DNA of 64,000 nt. It comes from Paenibacillus algicola (GTDB lineage: Bacteria; Bacillota; Bacilli; Paenibacillales; Paenibacillaceae). Every line of letters begins with the position of its first letter. The stretch's first letter is position 1. The stretch covers positions 3,228,501 to 3,292,500 of the forward strand of contig NZ_CP040396.1 in NCBI RefSeq assembly GCF_005577435.1, read 5' to 3'. This document shows, in pieces, positions 32,072 through 40,751 of this stretch. The notes under the pieces were generated by a model that was not told where the DNA came from, made no database searches, and saw only the letters and a list, made by a program, of their open reading frames with translations. Both the position numbers and the translations under genes were made by a program.

Positions 32072-32404
32072 TTAGTTTTGGTCGTCAGCTGTCACTTGTT
32101 CGGTGTACCATTCTTCAAATTGGGCGACACGATCCTCCGCTTTCCCAGCTGGATCGATCGATAGTGATTCAAGGAACTCCTTCTGCTCCTCCGCCTTCAA
32201 TTTTGTGAATTGTTCAGGTGTAGTCAGATCATTCAAAAGCGGATTATCCTTATCAGGTTCAGGCTCGTAGAATGTATCCCCTTCTTCCTCTGCAGCCCCC
32301 AGTTCAAGTAATCGCTGAGCTTCTTTTTCGGTCAAACCGAGGATTTCCTTCCCGTGCTGATAAAGTTTTCCGTTATGAATAACCTTGTTAATTGCTCGAA
32401 TCAT
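32072..32404 (-). CDS. Small head-region protein
   Basis: 110 residues. The first ~35 residues (RAINKVIHNGKLYQHGKEI, TEKEAQRLLELGAA) resemble a small domain repeated in Mu-like and other phages. The rest is acidic (EPEPDKDNPLL, AEEQKEFLESL). It lies directly after the major capsid gene, where head-completion proteins are common. The role is unknown. Confidence 0.62.
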   Translation of the reverse strand: MIRAINKVIHNGKLYQHGKEILGLTEKEAQRLLELGAAEEEGDTFYEPEPDKDNPLLNDLTTPEQFTKLKAEEQKEFLESLSIDPAGKAEDRVAQFEEWYTEQVTADDQN

Positions 32405-32424
32405 CGTATTTTCCCTCCTCTAAG

Positions 32425-33459
32425 TTAAAGTACTTTCGCGACAACCCAGCCAGCAACGTTTGCTGGTACAGGCAACGGGCGGGAGAGCATCTGCAGCCAG
32501 CGCTGAGCCGGTTCTACAGTTACCCAGGATTGCGGCGTGATTTTACCCATAACTCGAACGAATTGCTCTGAGCGCGGATCCATGATCACATTCGCTCCAT
32601 AGTGGAACGTGAACTTGTCTCTTGTGGACATGATCGCGATTGTGCCGGCTGGAATGAACGGAACTTCTTGACCAGCATCGTTGGTGTAAGTGCCAGTGTA
32701 GCTGTATACATCCAGTCCAACGTCACGCAGGCGGCCGTGGTAGGTAACACCGTCAGGAAGCAGTGTGGTATCGATCGTACCGACATCCACGCCTCTGTTT
32801 TCGGCCAGCTTAAGGATCTTCGGATGACGCATCAGCGCTACGGCAGCGTCATAATCAGCCAGGACGATATTCGGAGTCGGAGCGTTCCCATCCATGACCA
32901 CTTTACGCTGAGATGCGAGGAATCCAATTGGATCAGAATTCGGATCGCTCCAGAGGTCCGTTCCAGACAGGGTTACGATATTCGTGAAATCGTAATCGAT
33001 AACCTGGCTCACACCTTCACCGACCTGGGTTACTTTGCCGGTGAACATCAGTTCAGCTGCTTGCTGAACAAGACGCCGGGTGATGGTATCCCGGAGATCG
33101 ATGATATCCTTTGCAAGCAGTTTACGGGCCCGCACCTCTGGCTGATCCGGATTGATCAGGTTCTCCCCGGCTGCTCTCACCTTAAGGTCAATAGCAGTGA
33201 TCGGGCGAGCTGGTTTGATCAGGGCCGGCTTGTATTGTTTCGCCGTGAAGCCTGTCCGCTGGATGACCTTGCCCGGCTGCAGTTCGGACACATAAGGTGC
33301 GATCGGCTTATTGCCTTTCATCGTTTGAATTTCTACAGTCTCGGTTTCAAATGACTCGCCGTCTTGGAAGAATGTATCCAGGATATAAGTGCTTGGCGGC
33401 GGCAGCTGACCGATTACTTTCAACAGAGTCGGAAATGAATACAGATCTTTAATGGCCAT
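32425..33459 (-). CDS. Major capsid protein (lambda gpE-like)
   Basis: 344 residues. Motifs throughout (FPTLLKVIGQLPPPSTYILDTFF; IKPARPITAIDLKVRAAGE; TIAIMSTRDKFTFHYG; C-terminal PQSWVTVEPAQRWLQMLSRP) match the lambda gpE HK97-fold family. The length is normal. The neighbouring decoration protein supports a lambda-type shell. Confidence 0.93.
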   Translation of the reverse strand: MAIKDLYSFPTLLKVIGQLPPPSTYILDTFFQDGESFETETVEIQTMKGNKPIAPYVSELQPGKVIQRTGFTAKQYKPALIKPARPITAIDLKVRAAGENLINPDQPEVRARKLLAKDIIDLRDTITRRLVQQAAELMFTGKVTQVGEGVSQVIDYDFTNIVTLSGTDLWSDPNSDPIGFLASQRKVVMDGNAPTPNIVLADYDAAVALMRHPKILKLAENRGVDVGTIDTTLLPDGVTYHGRLRDVGLDVYSYTGTYTNDAGQEVPFIPAGTIAIMSTRDKFTFHYGANVIMDPRSEQFVRVMGKITPQSWVTVEPAQRWLQMLSRPLPVPANVAGWVVAKVL

Positions 33460-33474
33460 CGTTGTGAGCCCTCC

Positions 33475-33858
33475 TTAGTTTACAACCCGTTTGGTATAAA
33501 TTTTTGCGTTGTTGAGCGCAGCTTCGTGGTTTGCGATTGTATCGGTTCCGCCGAAAATCAGAGCTTCGCGATTAAACTCGCCTTGTGTGTAAACCGTAGC
33601 ACGCTGCTGAACAGTCGATGCATCCACGATTTCATCTGCAAGAACAGCCACAGGAACCTTTTGAGCAGCACCGGCAGCTGCTGAATCAACAATCGTGCAG
33701 ATCCACGTTCCGTCAGTCGCGAATCCTGTTCTGGCCATTACGGTACCGCGGGTAAATACAGCACCAGTCGCTGGCTCGATGATGATGGATTGGGTGACGA
33801 TCGGCTGGACCATTCCGGCGATCAGGTTATCATAGGGTACGCTTTCGTATGCTGGCAT
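33475..33858 (-). CDS. Head decoration protein (lambda gpD-like)
   Basis: 127 residues and beta-rich, with VTQSIIIEPATGAVFTRGTVMA near the N-terminus and NNAKIYTKRVVN at the end. It belongs to the gpD family of trimeric capsid stabilisers. It starts at the last base of the protease gene. Confidence 0.88.
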   Translation of the reverse strand: MPAYESVPYDNLIAGMVQPIVTQSIIIEPATGAVFTRGTVMARTGFATDGTWICTIVDSAAAGAAQKVPVAVLADEIVDASTVQQRATVYTQGEFNREALIFGGTDTIANHEAALNNAKIYTKRVVN

Positions 33859-35036
33859 TATTTTCGACCTCCAATCATGTTATTGATTTCTGCAGTAAGG
33901 GCATCGGCTTCGGCTTTAGATACAGCTTCTGGATCTGGCTTCCCAGGCGCTTCGTCCGAATCGACATTGCCTACACCGCTGTTCTGGGCGTCGTTATTAC
34001 GACGAGTACCTTCATTGGCTACACGTTCAGCAGAGGCCTTAACAATCTCCATCGCAGTTTCGCCTGCTGTTTTTCCTTCAGAAATGGCTTTGGCGACGAT
34101 CTCAGCGGCTCCTGGCGCTGTGGCAAGAGCATTCAGTTCAGTGATGCGGCCCCTTTCTTGTGTTACACCAAGATTCACAACCTCGTTGTATAGGTCAGGG
34201 TGCTGTGCTTTCAATTCTTCCAATTTCATGGGCTGTTCTTCCTCCTTTGGTTGCTCTTTAATATTTTTTGGCACTGAAGCAGTCTCAGCGCTATTTTCAA
34301 CCTGTTTGACATCATCCGAAGCTTCCGGTGCAAAAGCCTTTAAATCCAAACCCGCTAGCGGACCCCCACTTCCGAGTAGCTTCTCTGGATCGGTGCCGTC
34401 CTTCAACATGTTATTGATCATGATGTCCCGTATTTGGTTCATCGCTTCCGAAGATATTTCACCATTGAAGCTATTTGTCGCTGTCGATAGCAGCTCTTCT
34501 TCTTCGAAAAGAATCCCGTCTGCAAACCCAAGCTCGACAGCTTTCTGCGCGTTCATCCACGTCTCACTGTCCATCAGGTCGGCTAGTTCCTCGCGTGTTT
34601 TCCCGCTTTTTTTCATGTAAACGTTGATAAGAGACTCATCGACTCCTGCCAACAGGTTTGTACGGCCTGTATGAGCCCTCTTGTCACCGTCGGTAACAAT
34701 GGCAGCATTATGAATCATGAACTGGGCAAGTGGAGCCATACGGATATCATCTGCAGCTAATGCGATATAGGAGGCAGCGCTGGCTGCAACACCCGTGATT
34801 TTAGCCGAAACTTTGCCGGGGTACTCTTTCAAGAGAGTGTACACTTCTGATCCTGCGAAGACAGAACCTCCACCAGAATTGATGTAAAGCTCTACATCTC
34901 CGCCGCCCGCTGCATCCAGTTCCTTTGAAAGCTTGGAGGCACCAATGTAAGGTATACCTAACCAGTCATACAGCCATGCGCTCCCATCACCGATAACCGG
35001 CCCGTTAAGTTTGATCTTCTTCGGCATCTTCTTCAT
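33858..35036 (-). CDS. Head maturation protease, ClpP-like S14 family, fused to scaffold-like region
   Basis: About 392 residues. The ClpP-like half contains INSGGGSVFAG (oxyanion turn), the nucleophile Ser in GVAASAASYIALAAD near residue 90, and the His in FMIHNAA near residue 110. The C-terminal half is helical and charged (ELKAQHPDLYNEVVNLGVTQERG), as expected for a lambda gpC/Nu3-style internal scaffold. It is likely to cleave portal and capsid precursors. The start is uncertain among clustered GTG/ATG codons, and I use the ATG at 35036. It overlaps the portal gene by about 32 bp. Confidence 0.9.
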   Translation of the reverse strand: MKKMPKKIKLNGPVIGDGSAWLYDWLGIPYIGASKLSKELDAAGGGDVELYINSGGGSVFAGSEVYTLLKEYPGKVSAKITGVAASAASYIALAADDIRMAPLAQFMIHNAAIVTDGDKRAHTGRTNLLAGVDESLINVYMKKSGKTREELADLMDSETWMNAQKAVELGFADGILFEEEELLSTATNSFNGEISSEAMNQIRDIMINNMLKDGTDPEKLLGSGGPLAGLDLKAFAPEASDDVKQVENSAETASVPKNIKEQPKEEEQPMKLEELKAQHPDLYNEVVNLGVTQERGRITELNALATAPGAAEIVAKAISEGKTAGETAMEIVKASAERVANEGTRRNNDAQNSGVGNVDSDEAPGKPDPEAVSKAEADALTAEINNMIGGRK

Positions 35037-36615
35037 CACCCCCCTTCAGGCCTTGTTCGCTCTTTCCTGAAACTAAGCCGTTTTGTTCCCGAATCTGCTG
35101 CTCATATGCCAGCTGCCGGACGTTGCTCTCATATTCCGTACCTGTCAGCTCTGCAGCTTCTCGAGCACGGGTACTGAATCCATTCTCGACCCGAATAACA
35201 GCCGCATTTGCTTCCTTCACCGGATCGAGCTGACCCTGCGAAGGTCCGTGCCACTCCGCTTTGGTGTAGGCCTTAAACAGCAGAGGATCATCGAATATAC
35301 CTGGAGCATCGATCCGCCCTTTGATCACTGCCTCAGCGAACCATTCCTCATAGATCGGCTGACAGAAATCTGCTGACATCCACGCCCGCCGCATCCGGAA
35401 CATCTTCCAAGCTTCCAACAAGGCTGCTCTTGACGCAGAGTAGGACGCTGTGAAGTGTTTTAGCAGCAGTTCATACGGAAGCTCAAGCGAAGCGCCTACC
35501 TGCCGGAGGATTGATGTGACGAACGGATCGAAGCCGCTGTTCGGACGCCCCGGATTCGCGATCGTCGCCTTCTCCCCAGGATTCAAGAACTGGACCGCCC
35601 CGACCCCTAGCTGTAAATCTTCATCGCCGCTAGGCAATGGTTCTCCTGTTGGGTTCTCTATCGGACCCTCAGGAGATAGACCGAAGGCATCAGTATCCTC
35701 GCTCTCCGTCTCAATAAAGACGGTGAACATCCCACTAATTACTGCCGCCATTAATTCGGCCTCAGTGTATCTCTCCAGCTGTTTCAGTGATTCGATAACA
35801 GGCGCCAAGATTGGAACGCCTCGGCGCTGCTCCGGCCGCTCTGTCTCCATGAGATGAAGAACATTCCGCCGTCCACTCTCTTCCCCGATGGCCGCAACCC
35901 GCTGCCACTTCATACCCGGGTCAAAGTGACCGGGATGTTTACTGGAGAACCAATAGGCAGCCACCATTCCATCAGCATCAACTTCCACACCGCTCTGCAC
36001 CCGCTTGATAGACTCAAGTGGTTCATTCTTCGGTGTACTGCATCGATCGGCTTCCAGGATGCGGACCCTGAGGTCATAAACGGTATGTTTTCGCTCAAGC
36101 AATGGCAGTAGGACAAAGGCGTCACCGCTCATGACCCACGACAGGAAGGCCAGCTGCTGCAGCTCATAAAAATTTTGAAGCCCGCCGGCATCACAGTCTT
36201 TGGAGTCGGCCCACAAGGAAAACTCCCTTTCAATCTGCCGGCGAAGCAGTGCCGACTTCTCCTCAGACAGGCGCAAAAAATCGGCATCGAAGGAAGGCTT
36301 TAGCTTTAACCCCGTGCCGATTATATTGGTTCTGAGCGTCTTGAGCGCTCCATTCGCGAGTGATCCGCCCATGAAAAGGTCTCTCGCCCGAGGACGGAGA
36401 GCTTCGAGATTCGCGTGGATGTCCTCATCGGCGTTTCCAGCTGCCGGGGTCCATGTTGTGAGCGACTTCTTTCTGCGGCTGGCTCCGTGATCACCGTAAC
36501 CCTGGTTGAACACGTCCTGTACGGCCCGCTGCCGTGCAATCTCCGTTCGGGCCCTTTCACGCTTAGCAGCGAACCCTGGAGCAACAGCGGCCACTGTTTT
36601 ATCCAGCCAGCTCAT
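35005..36615 (-). CDS. Phage portal protein (lambda gpB family)
   Basis: 536 residues. Typical segments are LFMGGSLANGALKTLRTNIIGTGL, the WVMSGDAFVLLPLLE strand, RGVPILAPVIESLKQLERYTEAELMAAVISGMFTVFIE, and FTASYSASRAALLEAWKMF. It forms the dodecameric DNA gate at the head vertex. It overlaps gpW upstream by 4 bp. The acidic C-terminus (GGDEEDAEEDQT) is a usual ending. Confidence 0.94.
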   Translation of the reverse strand: MSWLDKTVAAVAPGFAAKRERARTEIARQRAVQDVFNQGYGDHGASRRKKSLTTWTPAAGNADEDIHANLEALRPRARDLFMGGSLANGALKTLRTNIIGTGLKLKPSFDADFLRLSEEKSALLRRQIEREFSLWADSKDCDAGGLQNFYELQQLAFLSWVMSGDAFVLLPLLERKHTVYDLRVRILEADRCSTPKNEPLESIKRVQSGVEVDADGMVAAYWFSSKHPGHFDPGMKWQRVAAIGEESGRRNVLHLMETERPEQRRGVPILAPVIESLKQLERYTEAELMAAVISGMFTVFIETESEDTDAFGLSPEGPIENPTGEPLPSGDEDLQLGVGAVQFLNPGEKATIANPGRPNSGFDPFVTSILRQVGASLELPYELLLKHFTASYSASRAALLEAWKMFRMRRAWMSADFCQPIYEEWFAEAVIKGRIDAPGIFDDPLLFKAYTKAEWHGPSQGQLDPVKEANAAVIRVENGFSTRAREAAELTGTEYESNVRQLAYEQQIREQNGLVSGKSEQGLKGGDEEDAEEDQT

Positions 36616-36851
36616 AGATCAATCGGAACATACCTGCGCACTTTTCGACGCGGGCCCAGTCCCTGCTCAAAACGAATGGCATCATTCAACTGCTTTTGCC
36701 AATACTGAATCTGCCGCATGACCTCGGTTAGGTTCACTCTGGTGAGCGATCGGCCGGCGATGCTGTACGATTGCCCCGTAGAGAGCGCCAGCTCCGCTGC
36801 CATCCAGGCATCCAAGTGTTGCTGAGCTACTTCTTTTGTGTACAATGGCAT
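36612..36851 (-). CDS. Head-tail joining protein gpW-like
   Basis: 79 residues from the ATG at 36851; the GTG four codons upstream abuts the AGGAGG site. The content (KEVAQQHLDAWMAAELALSTGQSYSIAGRSLTR, EVMRQIQYWQKQL) is the lambda gpW signature. It plugs the portal after packaging. Its location between terminase and portal is the same as in lambda. Confidence 0.9.
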   Translation of the reverse strand: MPLYTKEVAQQHLDAWMAAELALSTGQSYSIAGRSLTRVNLTEVMRQIQYWQKQLNDAIRFEQGLGPRRKVRRYVPIDL

Positions 36852-36876
36852 TTTCCTATTCACCTCCTCTCAAGCG

Positions 36877-38748
36877 TTAAACGCTGCTTGCCACGCCTCT
36901 TTTCTTGCTCTTCCTAGCGCGCTGCTGACTACCTGTATCCGGATCCACCTTCGGGCCATTGGGCTGCTGTTCAATCGGTAAGGAAAGATTCGGCCGGAGC
37001 AGCTCCACCACGGCCCGATTATAGACCGCCAAGTCAAAGGGCTCGTTTCGATCACGGGTCTTCACCCAGACCTTATACTTGACGCCGTCTTTCTTGATCG
37101 TCCTGTGAGTCTCAGCAGTCAGGCCGAGGAAATATTCTTGCGTATATCCCTTGCCTTCATCATCAGGGAAGTGACAATACAGTGGTCCTGGCTCCCCGAC
37201 CTTCAGGCTGTCGTATACCTTCACCTTGCCGTCATCCACACCTAAGTGGATAAGGATCGCATTGTACATCTGGGTCCGGGAATGCCGGGCGATAAACGGT
37301 ACATGCTCCGCTGTTTTGGGGTTAATCCCCTGGCCTTTGATCGCGTAAATCCGGCGATGCTCCCGAGCACGGGTGAATTCGTACACTTCTTTGGTGTAGT
37401 GACCACCAGAGTCCATGCAAGCTCCAATGATGCGGAATTCCCGGCCCTCTGGACCTATCCAAGAACGACAAAGAAACCTGTCCAGGTCCTGCCACACTTC
37501 GGGCCTGTTCAAGTCTCCATAAATCCGTTGGTATTCGATACGCCATGATTCTTTTCCAGCCCCCCAGCCAATAATCTCGACTTCAAAGCGATCGTCCTGG
37601 GTATCAATGGCTGCCGTGAGCACCTTCACGCCTTCAGGCACCTCATACTCATATCTCTCGCGACGCTGCATAAGCGTTTTGTCGTCCATGCCTTTGACCT
37701 TCGTCTCCCACGGCTCTCCAAGAACCGTATTGACGAATACTTTCAGCTTGTCGACGCCCTCTCTCTTGGCCACCAAAAAAGCCTTTGCAACCTCGCGCCA
37801 ATCTGACCATGGGCTGGAAAGCTGATTGATATGAAATCCCCGGCGGGTGGAGTGCTCTTTCCTGGAAACCCAGGCACCCTCGCCCCGCTTCCATTCCTTT
37901 TCTGAGCCAAGATTGCCGCAGTATGCGCAGCGATGCTCGGCTTTGGTCACAACGATCTCACCGGACTCCGAGACATAATGCTCGAATACGATGCCGTTGT
38001 CTTCGCCCCGCTTGAATTGCAGGGGCTGTAACTCCCCACAGTGAGGGCAGGGCAGGCACCATTGCTCCATCGTGCTGTCTTCGTACAGCTGATGGATGCG
38101 AGATGTTTCCTTGTCCACTGGCGTTGAGACGAATAGATGCCGGCGCTTATGCCGGAATGTCTTGGTCCGGGCCGTAGCTAGGGCAATCGGATCACCCTCC
38201 TTGCCGGAAGATACCGGGAACCGGTCCACCTCATCGCACAGAACAATCTGCACTGGCCGGGAAGACAGTCCCGAAGGCGCGTTGGCTCCGACGATCGTCA
38301 CATAACCGCCAGGGAAGGATTTCTCTTCGATGGTGTTGCTGCTGTCCCTCGACTTGGCGACGCCGATCTTATTCCGCAGCACTTCGCTGTTATTAATCAT
38401 AGGAGTGAGCCGCTTTTTGGAGTAGGCCTGGATCAGATCCTCGTTTGGAAGCACGTGCATAATCGGGCAAGGCTCCTGATCGATGTATGAACCGGTCACA
38501 TTCAGCAGAAATTCGGTTTTTCCCACCTGAGCTGAGGCCATGATAACGACCTCTTCCCAGTGCTCTATGGAATCCATGATCTCCCGCTGATATTCCGCCC
38601 GAGACGTTCGCCAAGGCCCCGCTTCCGCGCTGCTCTCTGTGGTTAGTACCCGGTTCATATCCGCCCATTCTGAGACGCTCAGGCGACGTCTAGGCTCCCA
38701 CTGCTTGTTGGCCTGTGAAAATAAATCAACCGTCTTCCGGGCTGCCAT
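36877..38748 (-). CDS. Terminase large subunit (lambda gpA family)
   Basis: About 623 residues from MAARKTVDLF, which overlaps the small-subunit gene by 23 bp. Walker A variant ASAQVGKT lies at residues 71-78 and a Walker B-like VQIVLCDEVD at about 160. A zinc-like pair (CPHCGELQPL and HRCAYCGNLG) and a C-terminal nuclease region with DTQDDRFEVEIIGWGAGKESW follow. It belongs to the GpA group that makes staggered cuts at cos sites and pumps DNA into the prohead. Confidence 0.94.
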   Translation of the reverse strand: MAARKTVDLFSQANKQWEPRRRLSVSEWADMNRVLTTESSAEAGPWRTSRAEYQREIMDSIEHWEEVVIMASAQVGKTEFLLNVTGSYIDQEPCPIMHVLPNEDLIQAYSKKRLTPMINNSEVLRNKIGVAKSRDSSNTIEEKSFPGGYVTIVGANAPSGLSSRPVQIVLCDEVDRFPVSSGKEGDPIALATARTKTFRHKRRHLFVSTPVDKETSRIHQLYEDSTMEQWCLPCPHCGELQPLQFKRGEDNGIVFEHYVSESGEIVVTKAEHRCAYCGNLGSEKEWKRGEGAWVSRKEHSTRRGFHINQLSSPWSDWREVAKAFLVAKREGVDKLKVFVNTVLGEPWETKVKGMDDKTLMQRRERYEYEVPEGVKVLTAAIDTQDDRFEVEIIGWGAGKESWRIEYQRIYGDLNRPEVWQDLDRFLCRSWIGPEGREFRIIGACMDSGGHYTKEVYEFTRAREHRRIYAIKGQGINPKTAEHVPFIARHSRTQMYNAILIHLGVDDGKVKVYDSLKVGEPGPLYCHFPDDEGKGYTQEYFLGLTAETHRTIKKDGVKYKVWVKTRDRNEPFDLAVYNRAVVELLRPNLSLPIEQQPNGPKVDPDTGSQQRARKSKKRGVASSV

Positions 38749-39253
38749 GTTCCAATTCGCCCCCAATCTTATCTGGGGTGTATTTTGCCAGGGATGACAG
38801 CGCGGTTTCGATCTCCCGGCGGACAATTGACTCTACTACATCCGCAGGCTCATTCTCGCATTCGGTAGCAATCCTGCTGGGCACCCCGAGCAGCCGTGAT
38901 TTAGTGGTAAGGATCAGGTCGGACAAGAGGCGTTCCACATCTGCCGCTGCATGCAGGTTGCCTTTCATTTGCTCCAGCTCAAGCAGGGCCTTTTCTGCCT
39001 TTGTTTTCTCGTGCTCCGTCTTATAATCAATCAACCTCGGCTTCGCATCTTCCTCTTTACCACCTGAAACATGCTCACAGTATGCCTGCACCGATTCGCC
39101 GAGTTTGTATTTGCCCCGGCCGACCTGCCGCAGGATTCCATCACGGGTTAATTGACGCAACCATTGGGGCGTTTTCCCTACGATCGCAGCCAATTCGGAT
39201 GTCAATATTTCTTTGTCCTGCAGCTTATCTGCTTTCGCCTTTGATTTTGTCAA
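38726..39253 (-). CDS. Terminase small subunit (lambda Nu1-like)
   Basis: 175 residues. The N-terminal winged helix (EILTSELAAIVGKTPQWLRQLTRDGIL) resembles Nu1, and the C-terminal helical part carries LTTKSRLLGVPSRIATECENEPADV, typical of Nu1-type subunits. It should recognise cos DNA and hand it to the large subunit. Confidence 0.9.
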   Translation of the reverse strand: MTKSKAKADKLQDKEILTSELAAIVGKTPQWLRQLTRDGILRQVGRGKYKLGESVQAYCEHVSGGKEEDAKPRLIDYKTEHEKTKAEKALLELEQMKGNLHAAADVERLLSDLILTTKSRLLGVPSRIATECENEPADVVESIVRREIETALSSLAKYTPDKIGGELEHGSPEDG

Positions 39254-39279
39254 TCAACCCGCCTCACTTTCGTCTTTAG

Positions 39280-39480
39280 ATGGAATTGTACTGTTTTGAA
39301 TATTTCAGGCATTATTCGAAGCGAAAAATAAAAACGCCCTCGATCGGCTGCCTGCCAAGCGAAAGCGAAAGCAAAATTTTGAAAATAAAACTGCACCAGA
39401 ATCGGGGTCATTCGCACCCGCACTCATTTTGAACCTCCAGAAGGACCCGTGAACTCCTGAGCGCCCGCCTCAGCTCTTTA
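39280..39480. other. Candidate cos region upstream of terminase
   Basis: A non-coding stretch of about 230 bp precedes the small terminase gene. It contains a direct repeat AAGCGAAAGCGAAAGC (39359-39372 area), AT-rich segments and an inverted repeat GGGT, 7 nt, ACCC around 39406-39419. With a lambda-type terminase, cohesive-end sites would be expected here. A 40-codon minus-strand frame with a good ribosome site begins near 39425, but its content looks non-coding. Confidence 0.35.
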
Positions 39481-39514
39481 AACGTATCTCATGAATGTCT
39501 GGTGGTTCGGAAAC

Positions 39515-39676
39515 TCAAACGTCTGTATGCCCCTTTATATTCGTTCTGATGACGTTAACCTTTACCTTCAATCCACCTCGAAGTTTAAGCTCGGCCGCCG
39601 CCTTCTCAAACTCCTTTGCATACCGACCCGACTCACCCTTACTGTCTTTAGTCAGGAATAATCCTCTCCGGTCCAT
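39515..39676 (-). CDS. Small basic phage protein, possibly frameshifted at the 3' end
   Basis: About 53 residues (MDRRGLFLTKDSKGESGRY, then KAAAELKLRGGLKVKVNVIR). The ribosome site is poor, and a longer start at 39700 (MKWLYLATM) is possible. It overlaps the upstream gene by 29 bp. A +1 frame past its end continues as IQTFEFPNHQTFMRYV, which reads like natural protein, so the gene may have lost its C-terminus by a 1-base change. No function is known. Confidence 0.5.
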   Translation of the reverse strand: MDRRGLFLTKDSKGESGRYAKEFEKAAAELKLRGGLKVKVNVIRTNIKGHTDV

Positions 39677-39884
39677 TGTCGCCAAATACAACCATTTCAT
39701 TAGGATCAACAATTCCACCATCATACAGGCGGATAGGGGTAGTCTTGACCACATCTTCAGTAATCGTTGGCATCGAGGCGATCAGCAGCTGCTGCGCTGT
39801 CTCCTTATCAAACTCTTTCAGCAGCTCAGTGTGAATGGCCTTGGCAGCCTGGGCGACTGCTTTAGCTTTTCTCGGGTTACTCAT
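39648..39884 (-). CDS. Hypothetical phage protein
   Basis: 78 residues from MSNPRKAKAVAQAAK, preceded by GGGAGGT. It is a helical protein with AIHTELLKEFDKETAQQLL and a C-terminal part rich in Pro and Asp (IVDPNEMVVFGDNGPERIIPD). It overlaps the tiny zinc-finger gene upstream by 8 bp. The function is unknown. Confidence 0.65.
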   Translation of the reverse strand: MSNPRKAKAVAQAAKAIHTELLKEFDKETAQQLLIASMPTITEDVVKTTPIRLYDGGIVDPNEMVVFGDNGPERIIPD

Positions 39885-40035
39885 TCCATGTACCTCCCTT
39901 AAGCCATGACGTATCAATCGGCTGATGACCACCTTTGAATGTCTGGATCACTCTGCGCTTGCCGCACTTGCTGCATTCTTGGTACCTGTGGATGCTGAAT
40001 CTCTTCACCGTTTTCCATCTGTGGAAGATGTGCAT
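39877..40035 (-). CDS. Tiny zinc-ribbon phage protein (52 aa)
   Basis: An ATG at 40035 lies about 9 bp after AGAGGA and opens MHIFHRWKTVKRFSIHRYQ, then ECSKCGKRRVIQTFKGGHQP and DTSWLKGGTWNE. The CSKCGKRR knuckle and the Trp-rich end resemble short zinc-finger proteins found near terminase genes in Bacillales phages. Only one CxxC is present, with His residues as possible further ligands. Confidence 0.7.
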   Translation of the reverse strand: MHIFHRWKTVKRFSIHRYQECSKCGKRRVIQTFKGGHQPIDTSWLKGGTWNE

Positions 40036-40072
40036 TCTTCTCATTCCTCTCATGGAATTAAAAAAGCCACTC

Positions 40073-40741
40073 TCATGAGTGACCTATGTCCAGATTAACG
40101 TCAAACCTCCTCGGAGCTGCATGCAGGAATGCTATGATATTCCCATTGTTGCTCTTCGGTAGAGTCTCAAAATGATCTCTCACCTCAGCTTCCCATTCTT
40201 CATGGGTGATGCCTGCGGATTGGATCTCCTCAATCTGACCATAGATCATCTGATGCTGCTCTTCCGTTATCCTCATATGCTGTTTGTTTTTCTTCTGACT
40301 GAAGTATTTCAGATACGTTTTGATATAGGAATGATCATCGTTTTTAAAAGCGATGTATTTATTTAATCTTTTATCATTCGTTAGTACTTTATCATTCGTT
40401 ACTAGTGTTGGATTTTCCACAACTGGAAAACCCGATCCTGGATGCTCGTATATATCGATCTCCCAGGACATGATTTTACCTCGGCTGTCCTTGATGACGT
40501 AACGCTTGATATAGCCGAATGACTCAAGCTCTTTGAGCGCAGCCCGGATGCTGTCCTTACCCTCGGTCGTATGCTTGGTCAGCTCGTCCAGATAGAAGCG
40601 GAAATGGTCTGGCTTGGTCAGCATGTAGGCGAGCAAGCCGCGGGCTTTGAAAGAGAGCCTGGCATCCTGCAGCGAGCTGTTAACGATCCGGGTGAAGGGC
40701 GGGGCTCTTTTGCCTGATTTATTGACTCGGTGTGTTGCCAC
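40073..40741 (-). CDS. HTH replication-initiator-like phage protein
   Basis: 222 residues. The N-terminal winged helix (RIVNSSLQDARLSFKARGLLAYMLTKPD, DSIRAALKELESFGYIKRY) is the type found in phage replisome organisers. The C-terminal helical tail (EEQHQMIYGQIEEIQSAGITHEEWEAEV) could bind a partner. It contains a 14-bp direct repeat in its own coding sequence (40370-40401). It sits just upstream of the packaging genes, far from the early replication operon, and is the second initiator-like gene of the prophage. Confidence 0.75.
   Translation of the reverse strand: MATHRVNKSGKRAPPFTRIVNSSLQDARLSFKARGLLAYMLTKPDHFRFYLDELTKHTTEGKDSIRAALKELESFGYIKRYVIKDSRGKIMSWEIDIYEHPGSGFPVVENPTLVTNDKVLTNDKRLNKYIAFKNDDHSYIKTYLKYFSQKKNKQHMRITEEQHQMIYGQIEEIQSAGITHEEWEAEVRDHFETLPKSNNGNIIAFLHAAPRRFDVNLDIGHS
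40370..40401. repeat. Direct repeat TTTATCATTCGTTA inside the initiator-like gene
   Basis: Two exact 14-bp copies at 40370-40383 and 40388-40401, 18 bp apart, encode the repeated TNDK(V/R)L in the protein. They adjoin an AT-rich stretch. They may be iterons of a second or former origin. Confidence 0.5.
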
Positions 40742-40751
40742 GTTTGTTCAG

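Noticed and set aside
39385-39425. 40-codon frame with a good GGAGG site in the candidate cos region
   Set aside because: After the first codons the sequence is repetitive (FRFRLAGSRSRAFLFF) and looks non-coding.
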